Below are positions 8,144 through 15,367 of a stretch of 27,349 nucleotides of DNA, piece by piece. The notes beneath the pieces are model-generated. The model saw only the letters and a program-made list of their open reading frames with translations. It searched no databases and was not told the DNA's origin. Location of the stretch: contig CAMMMI010000009.1 of the NCBI GenBank assembly GCA_946497905.1, positions 1 to 27,349 of the forward strand. Direction: 5' to 3'. Every line of letters starts with the position of its first letter. Position 1 is the first letter of the stretch. Source of the stretch: an uncultured Clostridium sp. Its GTDB lineage: Bacteria; Bacillota; Clostridia; TANB77; CAG-508. The translations under genes were made by a program, and so were the position numbers.

Positions 8144-8661
8144 ATGAAAAAGAATATAGTAAGAGTATTTTTAATAATATTACTGTTTGCAACATTTTCA
8201 ATTATATTTGGTTTTTCTAGCCAAGATAATGAACAATCTGGAGGTTTGAGCCAAGGGATTACAAAAACAATAACAAACCAAATAAAATCTATACAAGAAA
8301 AAAGCGAACAAGAGAAATCAAAAATAGTAGATAGAATAGAAAGTATAATACGTAAAATAGCACACTTTTCTATTTACACAGTTGTGCGGAATTTTATTAA
8401 TGTCACTTATGTCTACATATAAGCTAAAAGAGTTTGATAGGCTTTCTATAAGTTTAATTGTTAGTGTAATTTATGCATCATCTGATGAAATACACCAATG
8501 CTTTACACCTCGGAAGAGGACCATTGTTAACAGACATTATGTTAGATAGCATGGGTGCACTATTAGGTGTTTTTATAGTTATGTTAGGCATAAAAATATA
8601 TGAGAACATAAAGGTGAATAACAACAAGAAACAACAAAAAGTTCCAAAATGTAACAAATAA
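8144..8661 (+). CDS. VanZ-like membrane protein whose frame shifts +1 twice, each time at CGG
   Basis: The product is a small VanZ-family membrane protein; VanZ itself raises teicoplanin resistance by an unclear mechanism. Read as three segments, 8144-8386, 8388-8510 and 8512-8661, it gives 171 residues, a normal family length. The first part has an N-terminal membrane helix, FGFSSQD and IRKIAHFSIYTVV. The second has GILLMSL and DEIHQCFTP. The third has GRGPLLTDIMLDSMGALLG. These join into the family pattern HF-x2-Y-x3-G, DEIHQ-x-F-x-PGR and D-x2-LD-x2-GALLG without gaps. The zero frame stops 11 codons after the first CGG, and the second frame stops 12 codons after the second CGG. It is either a pseudogene with two insertions or a gene that uses +1 frameshifting. 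A GAGAGG site lies about 12 bases before ATG 8144; a three-codon frame (8136-8147) overlaps it. Confidence 0.75.
8387..8389 (+). other. In-frame CGG at +1 frame break, site 1
   Basis: In the VanZ-like gene the zero frame reads GTG CGG AAT and stops 11 codons after the CGG. Skipping C8387 reads GTG GGA ATT and restores the family spacing Y-x3-G. The new frame is closed by a TAG at 8358-8360, so the shift must lie after that. The exact base is fixed only to within about four codons by family spacing. Confidence 0.6.
8511..8513 (+). other. In-frame CGG at +1 frame break, site 2
   Basis: Reading on in the shifted VanZ frame gives ACA CCT CGG AAG. Skipping C8511 gives ACA CCT GGA AGA, restoring the conserved PGR of the family. 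Proline and glycine are adjacent in the motif, so the extra base is confined to one or two positions directly at the CGG. Confidence 0.7.
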
Positions 8662-8675
8662 GTTGTAAAATGTAA
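8646..8675 (+). promoter_or_regulatory. Paired 9-base direct repeats with LytTR-operator spacing
   Basis: AAAATGTAA occurs at 8646-8654 and again at 8667-8675, identical and separated by 12 bases (21 bases start to start). LytTR regulators typically bind two 9-base direct repeats about 12-13 bases apart, and a LytTR gene starts 76 bases downstream. The sequence does not match the published consensus closely and the region is AT-rich, so this could be chance. The first copy lies in the last codons of the VanZ-like gene. Confidence 0.35.
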
Positions 8676-8688
8676 ATTTTAATAAAAC

Positions 8689-8747
8689 AAATACTCCCCA
8701 AATATGTTAAAATTAAGAGGAAACATTAATAACAAAGGGGAGTATTT
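8689..8747 (+). promoter_or_regulatory. Inverted repeat that covers the LytTR gene's ribosome binding site
   Basis: AAATACTCCCC (8689-8699) is the exact reverse complement of GGGGAGTATTT (8737-8747), separated by 37 bases. The right arm contains GGGGAG, the ribosome binding site for ATG 8751. In a transcript starting upstream, the stem would hide that site. The right arm runs into five T residues, so an attenuator is also possible. Confidence 0.5.
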
Positions 8748-8750
8748 TTA

Positions 8751-9189
8751 ATGCTTAAAATTGTCATTTGTGATGATGAAGAAATATTTGTTATTAAAAC
8801 CATTGAGAAAAGATAAATTTAAGGAAGCAATTACAAAAGCATTAAAAGAAAGCAAAAAAGGAGAAGGAATAAAAACTTTTTCAGTAAAAGGGAAAATATT
8901 CAATATAAAAGTAAACAACATAAAATATATCGAAAGTAACAAGAGAGTAGCAATAATCCATGAAAATGATTTAATAAGAAAAATATATGCAAAACTTAAT
9001 GAATTAGAAGAAATATTACCAAAACAATTTATTAGATGTCACCAGAGTTATATTATAAATCTAGATAAAGTAAGCGAATTGAGTTCACATGAATTTGTAT
9101 TAAGCACAGGAGAACGAGTACCAATAAGTCAATTGAAATATAAAGAAACTAAAGATTTATTTATTCAATATTTAGGAGAAGTAATATGA
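8751..9189 (+). pseudogene. LytTR-family response regulator with the receiver domain deleted
   Basis: A well-placed ribosome binding site leads into ATG 8751, which encodes the start of a receiver (MLKIVICDDEE) but stops after 21 codons at 8814-8816. In the +1 frame, open from TTG 8761 and with ATG codons at 8773 and 8776, the sequence resumes with the last receiver strand (YLLLKPLRKDKF) and a complete LytTR DNA-binding domain (KGKIFNIKVNNIKYIES to QLKYKETKDLF). About 100 receiver residues, including the phosphorylated aspartate region, are missing, with an out-of-frame join. An LytTR-only protein of up to 142 residues could still be made from an internal start. The gene overlaps the kinase by four bases (ATGA), as in AgrC/AgrA-like pairs. 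No CGG is present at this frame change. Confidence 0.65.
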
Positions 9190-9893
9190 AATTGCTAAGA
9201 AAATATAGAAAAGAAAAGGACTTAAAAAAACAATTACATTATTACAGTTTTCTAATTAAAAAAAGTAATGAAAATTTAATAAATTTAAAACATGATTTAA
9301 ACAACCAACTACAAGTAGCTTATATTATATTCAAACAAGATAAAGAAGAAGCCATTAAAATCCTAGATAAGATAAGTGAAAATTTAAATCAAATTCCACA
9401 AACAAAATATTGTAATAATTTAATTTTAAATACAATATTAGCTATAAAAGTAGCTGAAGCAGAGAGCAAGAATATAAAAATTGAAGTGAATGTAGACGAG
9501 TCTATTGAATTTGATATGGAAGATATTGACTTATGCAATTTGCTTACAAATTTGCTAGATAATAGCATAGAAGCAAGTAAAGAAGTATTAAATAAAAATA
9601 TAAAAATAAATATTTATAAAAAATTAGATTATGTTGTTATTAAATGTGTAAATGAATATAACAACTATATAGAAAAAGACCAGTATGGAAATTTTAAAAC
9701 TAAAAAGAAAGACAATGTAAATCATGGACATGGAATGAAGATTATAGAAAATATTGTTGATAAATACAACGGAGAACTTAATATTGAAACAAGAGAAAGG
9801 AAGTTTGCAGTTATGGCAGTATTTCATAGGAGAAGAAAAAGAAAACTAAAAAATAAAATAAAAGATTACAAAAAACTTGAAAATAGAAATTGA
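9186..9893 (+). CDS. AgrC-type sensor-kinase core without a sensor domain
   Basis: This 235-residue protein carries the dimerisation/phosphoacceptor helix NLKHDLNNQLQ (H36) and a GHKL ATPase domain with N-box NLLDNSIEA (around N126) and G-box GHGMKIIENI (181-190). The HDLNN box and LytTR partner place it with AgrC-like kinases. These normally have about 200 residues of membrane-spanning sensor first; here the protein starts directly with a short charged helix and has no membrane segment. It may be a soluble kinase or the remnant of a rearranged system. The start overlaps the stop of the LytTR gene (ATGA at 9186-9189). The C-terminal tail is very basic. No agrB or agrD-like gene is nearby. Confidence 0.8.
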   Translation: MKLLRKYRKEKDLKKQLHYYSFLIKKSNENLINLKHDLNNQLQVAYIIFKQDKEEAIKILDKISENLNQIPQTKYCNNLILNTILAIKVAEAESKNIKIEVNVDESIEFDMEDIDLCNLLTNLLDNSIEASKEVLNKNIKINIYKKLDYVVIKCVNEYNNYIEKDQYGNFKTKKKDNVNHGHGMKIIENIVDKYNGELNIETRERKFAVMAVFHRRRKRKLKNKIKDYKKLENRN

Positions 9894-9967
9894 TAATGAT
9901 AAAATTAGAAAAATAGCGAAATGAGAGTTTTTTGGTAAATATGTAAAAATCTGATAGAGAAAATTTG

Positions 9968-9996
9968 TTGAAAAACCACGTAAAAAATATTATAAT
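9968..9996 (+). promoter_or_regulatory. Strong sigma-A-type promoter of the glycan operon
   Basis: TTGAAA at 9968-9973 and a perfect TATAAT at 9991-9996 are exactly 17 bases apart. Transcription would begin near 10003, leaving a leader of about 27 bases before the sugar transferase start at 10030. No other good promoter is seen until 19998, so this one probably serves 10030-19936. Confidence 0.75.
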
Positions 9997-10029
9997 AATA
10001 GGGAACATATGAAAAAGGAGAAAGATATA

Positions 10030-10686
10030 ATGTATGTTAAATTTAAGAGGATTATCGATTTTATTTTAGCAGTTGTATTATTAGCAATTTTGGCTATCCC
10101 AATGATTATCATTGCGATTTGCATAAAAATAGAAGATAAAGGACCTGTAATTTATAAATCAAAAAGAATGGGAAAAGATTTAAAAGAATTCAATGTATAT
10201 AAATTTAGATCAATGAAAACTCAAAGAAAAGAATTAAATAGTAATTTATCTCATAATGAAATGGTAACAAAAGTTGGCAAATTTATTCGAAAGACAAGCT
10301 TAGATGAATTACCACAAATATTTAATATAATAAAAGGCGAAATGAGTTTTATAGGACCAAGACCATGGATACCAGAATATTACGTATGGTTTACAGAAGA
10401 ACAAAAAAGACGTGCCAATGTTTTGCCAGGAATTTCTGGACTAGCTCAAGTAAAAGGAAGAAATGGAATAAACATATTCAAAAAAATTGATTATGATTTA
10501 CAATATGTAGATAATATGGGAATAATTCAAGATATAAAATTAATTTTTGAAACAATAAAAACAGTATTTCAAAAAACTAATGCTGAAATTTCAGAGCAGG
10601 GTATTAAAGAAGAAATAAAAGAGTTAAAAATGCAAACCCAATCTGTTACAATTCAGGAAATACATATATATAAAGAAGTAGTATAG
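10030..10686 (+). CDS. Initiating undecaprenyl-phosphate sugar-1-phosphate transferase
   Basis: A monotopic phosphosugar transferase that moves a sugar-1-phosphate from a UDP-sugar onto undecaprenyl phosphate, the first step of the repeat unit. A re-entrant hydrophobic segment covers about 8-32. KSKRMGKD and YKFRSMK follow, then the catalytic Asp-Glu pair in SLDELPQ (D92, E93), GPRPWIPEY and LPGISGLAQVKGRNG. The length of 218 residues fits the small PglC/EpsL-like group. I prefer ATG 10030 over ATG 10009: AAGGAG at 10015-10020 is nine bases before it, and the predicted transcript starts near 10003, leaving too little leader for 10009. It is the first gene of the operon. The C-terminal 35 residues beyond the core are variable. 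The sugar used cannot be told from sequence. Confidence 0.93.
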   Translation: MYVKFKRIIDFILAVVLLAILAIPMIIIAICIKIEDKGPVIYKSKRMGKDLKEFNVYKFRSMKTQRKELNSNLSHNEMVTKVGKFIRKTSLDELPQIFNIIKGEMSFIGPRPWIPEYYVWFTEEQKRRANVLPGISGLAQVKGRNGINIFKKIDYDLQYVDNMGIIQDIKLIFETIKTVFQKTNAEISEQGIKEEIKELKMQTQSVTIQEIHIYKEVV

Positions 10687-10695
10687 GGGAACAAA

Positions 10696-11454
10696 ATGGA
10701 AAAAGAATTAGTAAGTATTGTAGTGCCAGTATATAATAGTGAAAAATTTATAAAAGAAACAATAAATTCAATAAAGCAACAAACATATGAAAATTGGGAA
10801 TTGTTACTAGTAAATGACTGTTCAACAGATAATAGCGAAAAAATTATTAATGAACAAAAAAATAAAGATAGTAGAATAAAACTAATAAGATTAGAAAAAA
10901 ATTCTGGAGCAGCAATCTCAAGAAATACAGGAATAAAAGAAGCAAAGGGCAAATATATAGCATTCATAGATTCTGACGACTTATGGAAAAAAGATAAATT
11001 AGAAAAGCAAATAAAATTTATGGAGGAAAATGACTATGAATTCACATTTACTAGTTATGAATTTGCAGATGAAAATGGAAAAGGAAATGGAAAAATAGTA
11101 AATGTACCAGAAAAAATAAATTATAAACAAGCCTTGAAAAATACTACTATATGGACCTCAACGGTTATTTTTAATGTGGATAAATTAGGAAAAGATTTAA
11201 TCAGTATGCCAAATGTACGTAGAGGCCAAGATACAGCTACTTGGTGGAAGGTTTTGAAAACTGGTGTTTATGCATATGGGCTGACAGAGAATTTGTCTTT
11301 ATATAGAAGAAGTAATGCAACTCTTTCTTCAAATAAAATAACTGCCTTAAAAAGGACTTGGAATTTATATAGAAATGTAGAAAAGTTACCACTTTTCCCA
11401 TCTCTATATAATTTTTGTTGGTATTGTTTTAATGCAGTAAGGAGGAGAGTATGA
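10696..11454 (+). CDS. Family 2 glycosyltransferase
   Basis: A GT-A fold enzyme that adds a sugar to the lipid-linked repeat unit on the cytoplasmic face. It opens with SIVVPVYNSEKFI, has VNDCSTDNS at 39-47, and the metal-binding DSDD at 92-95. It ends near YNFCWYCFNAVRRRV, a C-terminal pattern seen in short TuaG-like enzymes. At 252 residues it is complete, with no transmembrane helix. It starts nine bases after the sugar transferase stop and overlaps the next gene by four bases (ATGA at 11451-11454), so it is coupled to both. Donor and acceptor are unknown. Confidence 0.92.
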   Translation: MEKELVSIVVPVYNSEKFIKETINSIKQQTYENWELLLVNDCSTDNSEKIINEQKNKDSRIKLIRLEKNSGAAISRNTGIKEAKGKYIAFIDSDDLWKKDKLEKQIKFMEENDYEFTFTSYEFADENGKGNGKIVNVPEKINYKQALKNTTIWTSTVIFNVDKLGKDLISMPNVRRGQDTATWWKVLKTGVYAYGLTENLSLYRRSNATLSSNKITALKRTWNLYRNVEKLPLFPSLYNFCWYCFNAVRRRV

Positions 11455-12410
11455 AAAATAATATAAAAGTTTCAGTATGTGTTCCTGTATATAATATGGA
11501 AGAATATTTAGAAGATTGTATAAAATCTTTAGTAAATCAAACGTTAAAAGAAATAGAATTAATTTTTGTAAATGATGGTTCAAGTGATAATTCTATAAAT
11601 ATTTTAAATAAATACAAACATCAATATCCAAATATAAAAGTGATTACACAGGATAATCAAGGATTAGGAGGAGCAAGAAACACAGGGTTAAAAAATGCAA
11701 CTGGAGAATATATAGGATTTGTTGATGCAGATGATTTTGTTGAGAAAGATATGTATGAAAAAATGTATAAAAAAGCGAAAGAAGTAGATGCTGATATAGT
11801 AATTTGTGATTATCAATTTTATCCTAATAATAAAATTAAAAAGAAGAAATGGTATAATCCGTATAAGGGAGAAATAACAGGAGAATTTTTAAATAGAAAC
11901 ACGCAACCTTGGAATAAAATAGTATCAAATAAATTAATAAAAGAAACTAATTTTAAATTTTTTGAAAAAAATGGTGATGGTGTTTTTATATATTTAATAT
12001 TATCAGCAGGGAAAATAGTGAGTATAGAGGATATTTTATATAATTATCGAGTAGGACATTCTTCAATGAGTACAAATTATAATATGAATAATTTTGAAAT
12101 ATCGGTAAAAAGTTGTGAAAAACAAATTGAATTATTGAAGGAAACTAAATATAAAAAAGAGTTAAAGGAATATTTTGAGTATAGAAAGATATATGTTTTA
12201 ATACAAGCTATAGCAGTATCAGCAAAAACAAAACAAAAAGACAAATTTAATAAATATGCTAATGAATTAAAAAGAATAAATTATAAAAAAAATAAATACA
12301 ATAGAACGATATTAAAAAAAGAATTTAATATTATAAAATATTTAGGAATGATATATATTTTACCAATTAATTATAGAATTTCAAGTAGTATAATAGGATT
12401 AATAATATAA
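11451..12410 (+). CDS. Family 2 glycosyltransferase
   Basis: A second GT-A glycosyltransferase, 319 residues. The nucleotide-sugar site shows VSVCVPVYNMEEYL at 7-20, VNDGSSDNS at 40-48 and DADD at 92-95, followed by a lysine-rich helical C-terminal part. Resemblance is greatest to the EpsJ/CpsI-type enzymes that build exopolysaccharides. Translation is coupled to the preceding gene by the ATGA overlap and a GGAGGAG site ending four bases before the ATG. Substrate unknown. Confidence 0.92.
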   Translation: MKNNIKVSVCVPVYNMEEYLEDCIKSLVNQTLKEIELIFVNDGSSDNSINILNKYKHQYPNIKVITQDNQGLGGARNTGLKNATGEYIGFVDADDFVEKDMYEKMYKKAKEVDADIVICDYQFYPNNKIKKKKWYNPYKGEITGEFLNRNTQPWNKIVSNKLIKETNFKFFEKNGDGVFIYLILSAGKIVSIEDILYNYRVGHSSMSTNYNMNNFEISVKSCEKQIELLKETKYKKELKEYFEYRKIYVLIQAIAVSAKTKQKDKFNKYANELKRINYKKNKYNRTILKKEFNIIKYLGMIYILPINYRISSSIIGLII

Positions 12411-12444
12411 AATATAACATTTACGATAGATTATTGGAGGGAAA

Positions 12445-14208
12445 ATGAAAATAGAAGTATTAATAGCTACAATGAATCTGAAGGAACATAATGAATTAAT
12501 AGAAAATTTAAAAGTAAAAAATTCACTAGTAATCAATCAAACTAATGAAATTTTGCTAGATGACATAACAGAAGGTAGTAATAGATTATTTTCATATAAA
12601 GAAAAAGGGCTCAGTAAAAGTAGAAACAAGGCTATAGAAAAAAGTAGTTCCGATATTTGCGTTATAGCTGATGATGACTTGCAATATGAAAATAATTATG
12701 AAGAAATTATAGTAGAGGGGTATAAAAAATATCCAGATGCAGATATAATTGCTTTTTATGTAGATAATGTTGATTTGAAAAGAAAAAAAGCGGTGGGAAA
12801 AGAAGAAAAAATAGATTTAATAAAAAGTATGAAAATAAGATCTGTACAGATCACATTTAAAAGAAAATCGATAATAGATAATAAAATAGAATTTAATGAA
12901 AGATTTGGAGCTGGTGCAGAATTATATATGGGAGAAGAAAATATATTTTTAGCACAATGCATAAAAAAAGGTTTAAAAATATATTATATACCCAATAAAA
13001 TAGCGACAATACAAGATAATGAGTCAACATGGTTTAAAGGACATAATGAATATAATTTTAATGTAAAAGGCGCAGTATATTTTGAAATATCAAAAAGATT
13101 ATATCCAATTCTGATTTTACAATTTGCACTAAGAAAAAGATGGTTATATAGTAATGAATTACCAATGAATAAAGCTATAATATATATGTTTGAAGGTGTA
13201 AAAAAATATAAAAAGAGATTAAAGAAAAAGGTATATTATATGGGAGACTTTTGTTCAGATACGGGTCCGGCAATAGTTAATAAAAGTTATTACCCATATA
13301 TGAAAGGAAAATGTTTTATATGCAAAACTAACAATAAATTAATAAGGCTCATACACTTTTTATTTAATATTGTAAAATGTAGGGTTTTATTAATTTCTGG
13401 ATTGTCGAAATTTCATATGAGTGCTTCTAAAATTGTTAAAAAGATGAATAAAAAAGTAGTGTATTTAATGCATGGATATAATAAAGTGGAATATGAACTA
13501 AATGAAATCCCGAAAGAAAAAAGAATATTAAGAACTTGTGAAGATGAAATGTTGTTGATTGCAGATAAAATTATTTGTGTTTCAGAAAAATTTTGTGAAT
13601 ACATGAAAAAACAAAGAAAAGATATTGTAAGTAAATTTGATTTTGTTAATAATGGAATAGAAAGCATTGAATCTGTAGTAGTGGAACAGAAAAATAAAAA
13701 TGACTTTTTTACGGTAATGTCTACAGGAGGAGGAAAGAAAAATAAGAACAACTTAGATGTATGTAAAGCGATTGAAAAATTAAATAATTATAAAATTAAA
13801 TATATAGTGATAGGAGAAATGGGGTTAGACGGAGACAAAATAAAAGAATATAACTTTGTAGAGTATCATAGTTATTTATCTCATAGAGAAGTGCTAGGTA
13901 AAATGAAAAAATCAGATTTATATATACAAAATAGTTACTTTGAAACCTTTGGATTAGCAATTATAGAAGCAATATCAATGGGGTGCGAAATATTAATAAG
14001 CAAAGATATAGGGGCATTATCTATTATTGATTGTATTGAAGAAAATAATATAATAAAGAATAATAAGGAAATTGATGAAATTAGTAATAAGATAGAAAAA
14101 ATAATTAATAGGAAAAATAGAAATAAATATATATCTAACATAGAAAAATACACATGGAAAGAGGAAGCTAGAAAATTAAAAAATAAATTATTAGAAAGTG
14201 AAGAATAG
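12445..14208 (+). CDS. Two-domain glycosyltransferase: GT2-like followed by GT4-like (fusion)
   Basis: The 587-residue protein joins two catalytic folds. Residues 1-265 are GT-A-like: KIEVLIATMN at the start, GLSKSRNKAI at 55-64 and the metal-binding DDD at 76-78. Residues about 270-587 are GT-B/GT4-like: GDFCSDTGPA near 268-277, VVYLMHGYN, ICVSEKF, and the E-x7-E signature in ETFGLAIIEA around 500-507. One chain may therefore add two successive sugars. The linker is a lysine-rich stretch near 250-265. The gene has a TTGGAGGG site and starts 34 bases after the previous stop. No stop or frame break separates the halves, so this is a true fusion. Confidence 0.88.
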   Translation: MKIEVLIATMNLKEHNELIENLKVKNSLVINQTNEILLDDITEGSNRLFSYKEKGLSKSRNKAIEKSSSDICVIADDDLQYENNYEEIIVEGYKKYPDADIIAFYVDNVDLKRKKAVGKEEKIDLIKSMKIRSVQITFKRKSIIDNKIEFNERFGAGAELYMGEENIFLAQCIKKGLKIYYIPNKIATIQDNESTWFKGHNEYNFNVKGAVYFEISKRLYPILILQFALRKRWLYSNELPMNKAIIYMFEGVKKYKKRLKKKVYYMGDFCSDTGPAIVNKSYYPYMKGKCFICKTNNKLIRLIHFLFNIVKCRVLLISGLSKFHMSASKIVKKMNKKVVYLMHGYNKVEYELNEIPKEKRILRTCEDEMLLIADKIICVSEKFCEYMKKQRKDIVSKFDFVNNGIESIESVVVEQKNKNDFFTVMSTGGGKKNKNNLDVCKAIEKLNNYKIKYIVIGEMGLDGDKIKEYNFVEYHSYLSHREVLGKMKKSDLYIQNSYFETFGLAIIEAISMGCEILISKDIGALSIIDCIEENNIIKNNKEIDEISNKIEKIINRKNRNKYISNIEKYTWKEEARKLKNKLLESEE

Positions 14209-15367
14209 TAGAATGAATGGAAAAAAATATAATGTTCAAGAATTATTATTATTGTTATATGTTATGTATGGAACAGTAATATGTACTATTCCTAGTATAT
14301 CAAATATAATTGGAAGTTATAGTATATTAGTTAACTTTGGAGTAGGAATACTATTATTTATTATAAATGTAAAAAAATATGATTCAAAACTTTTGTTTTT
14401 TGTGGGTGTAATGATAATAAATTCAATAGCAGGAGCTTTGATTAATAACACAGGATTTGGTAGTTTAACAACTATTATGAATTTATATATTATGTTTTTA
14501 TATGCCAATAAAATTAACATTCATAAGAGGTTTATTTTGAGTAGTGCTACCATAGTATTTATAGGGAATTTGTTGTTTTTGCTTGCGGGAAAATCAAATT
14601 ATAATACTAATAGTATAGGTTATATAGGTTTTATTATGATTGTATTTATATTTATATTATATGAAAATATGGAAAGAAAAACCTTAATAATGAAAACTAT
14701 AACGCTAATAATGGTTGTTGCTAACATTACAACAATATACCTTTCACTTTCAAGGGCTTCTCTAATGGGGGTAGTAACGTTTTTTTTAATTATGATTTTT
14801 CCATTTTTTATAACAAATAAAAAGGTTTTTAGAAGTATAAGCTTAATACTAATAATAGGAGCTATTCTTTTTCCGTACATATATGTAGGGATGTGGAAAA
14901 ATAATGTAGAAATAAATTTTGGAACTAAGGATAAAAATTTTTATTCTGGACGACAAATAATATGGAGTAGAATGATGGATGAATTTGAAGGAAAAGAATT
15001 ATATGGAATTGGGTCAAATTTTAGAACTAATAGTACAAGTACGTCATTAAATGTTCATAATTCTTTATTAGCTATTTATATGATATATGGAGTATTAAAT
15101 TTTGCTGTATTTTTACCACTATTTGTTAGATTTATTTGGAAAATGCAAGAAAAATCAAAAAATAAGGGAAATAGAATTGCCATTGCAGGTATAATAGGAA
15201 TGTTAGTTATTAGCTACTATGAAACAAATTTAATATGGTCAGACGTGTATATGTTCTTTGTGATTTTATCTTGCATAGCGTATAGTAAAGATGAAAATAC
15301 TGAAAATGATAATATAGAGGAGAGTAAAGCGAATGAAAAAAATAACAATATTTACACCAACATATAA
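14198..15367 (+). CDS. Wzy-like O-antigen/exopolysaccharide polymerase
   Basis: An integral membrane protein of 389 residues with about ten hydrophobic helices, low similarity by nature, and a large external loop near 250-285 that carries GRQIIW and the HNS-like VHNSLLAIYMIYG segment typical of Wzy/WaaL proteins. It would join flipped repeat units into polymer on the outer face of the membrane. Two starts are possible: GTG 14198 (overlapping the fusion gene by 11 bases) or ATG 14213; neither has a strong ribosome binding site. The 3' end overlaps the next glycosyltransferase by 35 bases. Its place between glycosyltransferases and a Wzx flippase supports the call. Confidence 0.82.
   Translation: MKNSRMNGKKYNVQELLLLLYVMYGTVICTIPSISNIIGSYSILVNFGVGILLFIINVKKYDSKLLFFVGVMIINSIAGALINNTGFGSLTTIMNLYIMFLYANKINIHKRFILSSATIVFIGNLLFLLAGKSNYNTNSIGYIGFIMIVFIFILYENMERKTLIMKTITLIMVVANITTIYLSLSRASLMGVVTFFLIMIFPFFITNKKVFRSISLILIIGAILFPYIYVGMWKNNVEINFGTKDKNFYSGRQIIWSRMMDEFEGKELYGIGSNFRTNSTSTSLNVHNSLLAIYMIYGVLNFAVFLPLFVRFIWKMQEKSKNKGNRIAIAGIIGMLVISYYETNLIWSDVYMFFVILSCIAYSKDENTENDNIEESKANEKNNNIYTNI

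Noticed and set aside
8473..8661. A separate 62-codon gene starting at ATG 8473
   Set aside because: It is the C-terminal third of the VanZ-like protein. DEIHQ and the PGR motif lie across the frame change, and its first codons do not match the family in that frame.
10009..10029. ATG 10009 as the start of the sugar transferase
   Set aside because: The promoter at 9968-9996 predicts a transcript starting near 10003, and AAGGAG lies after this ATG. ATG 10030 fits both.
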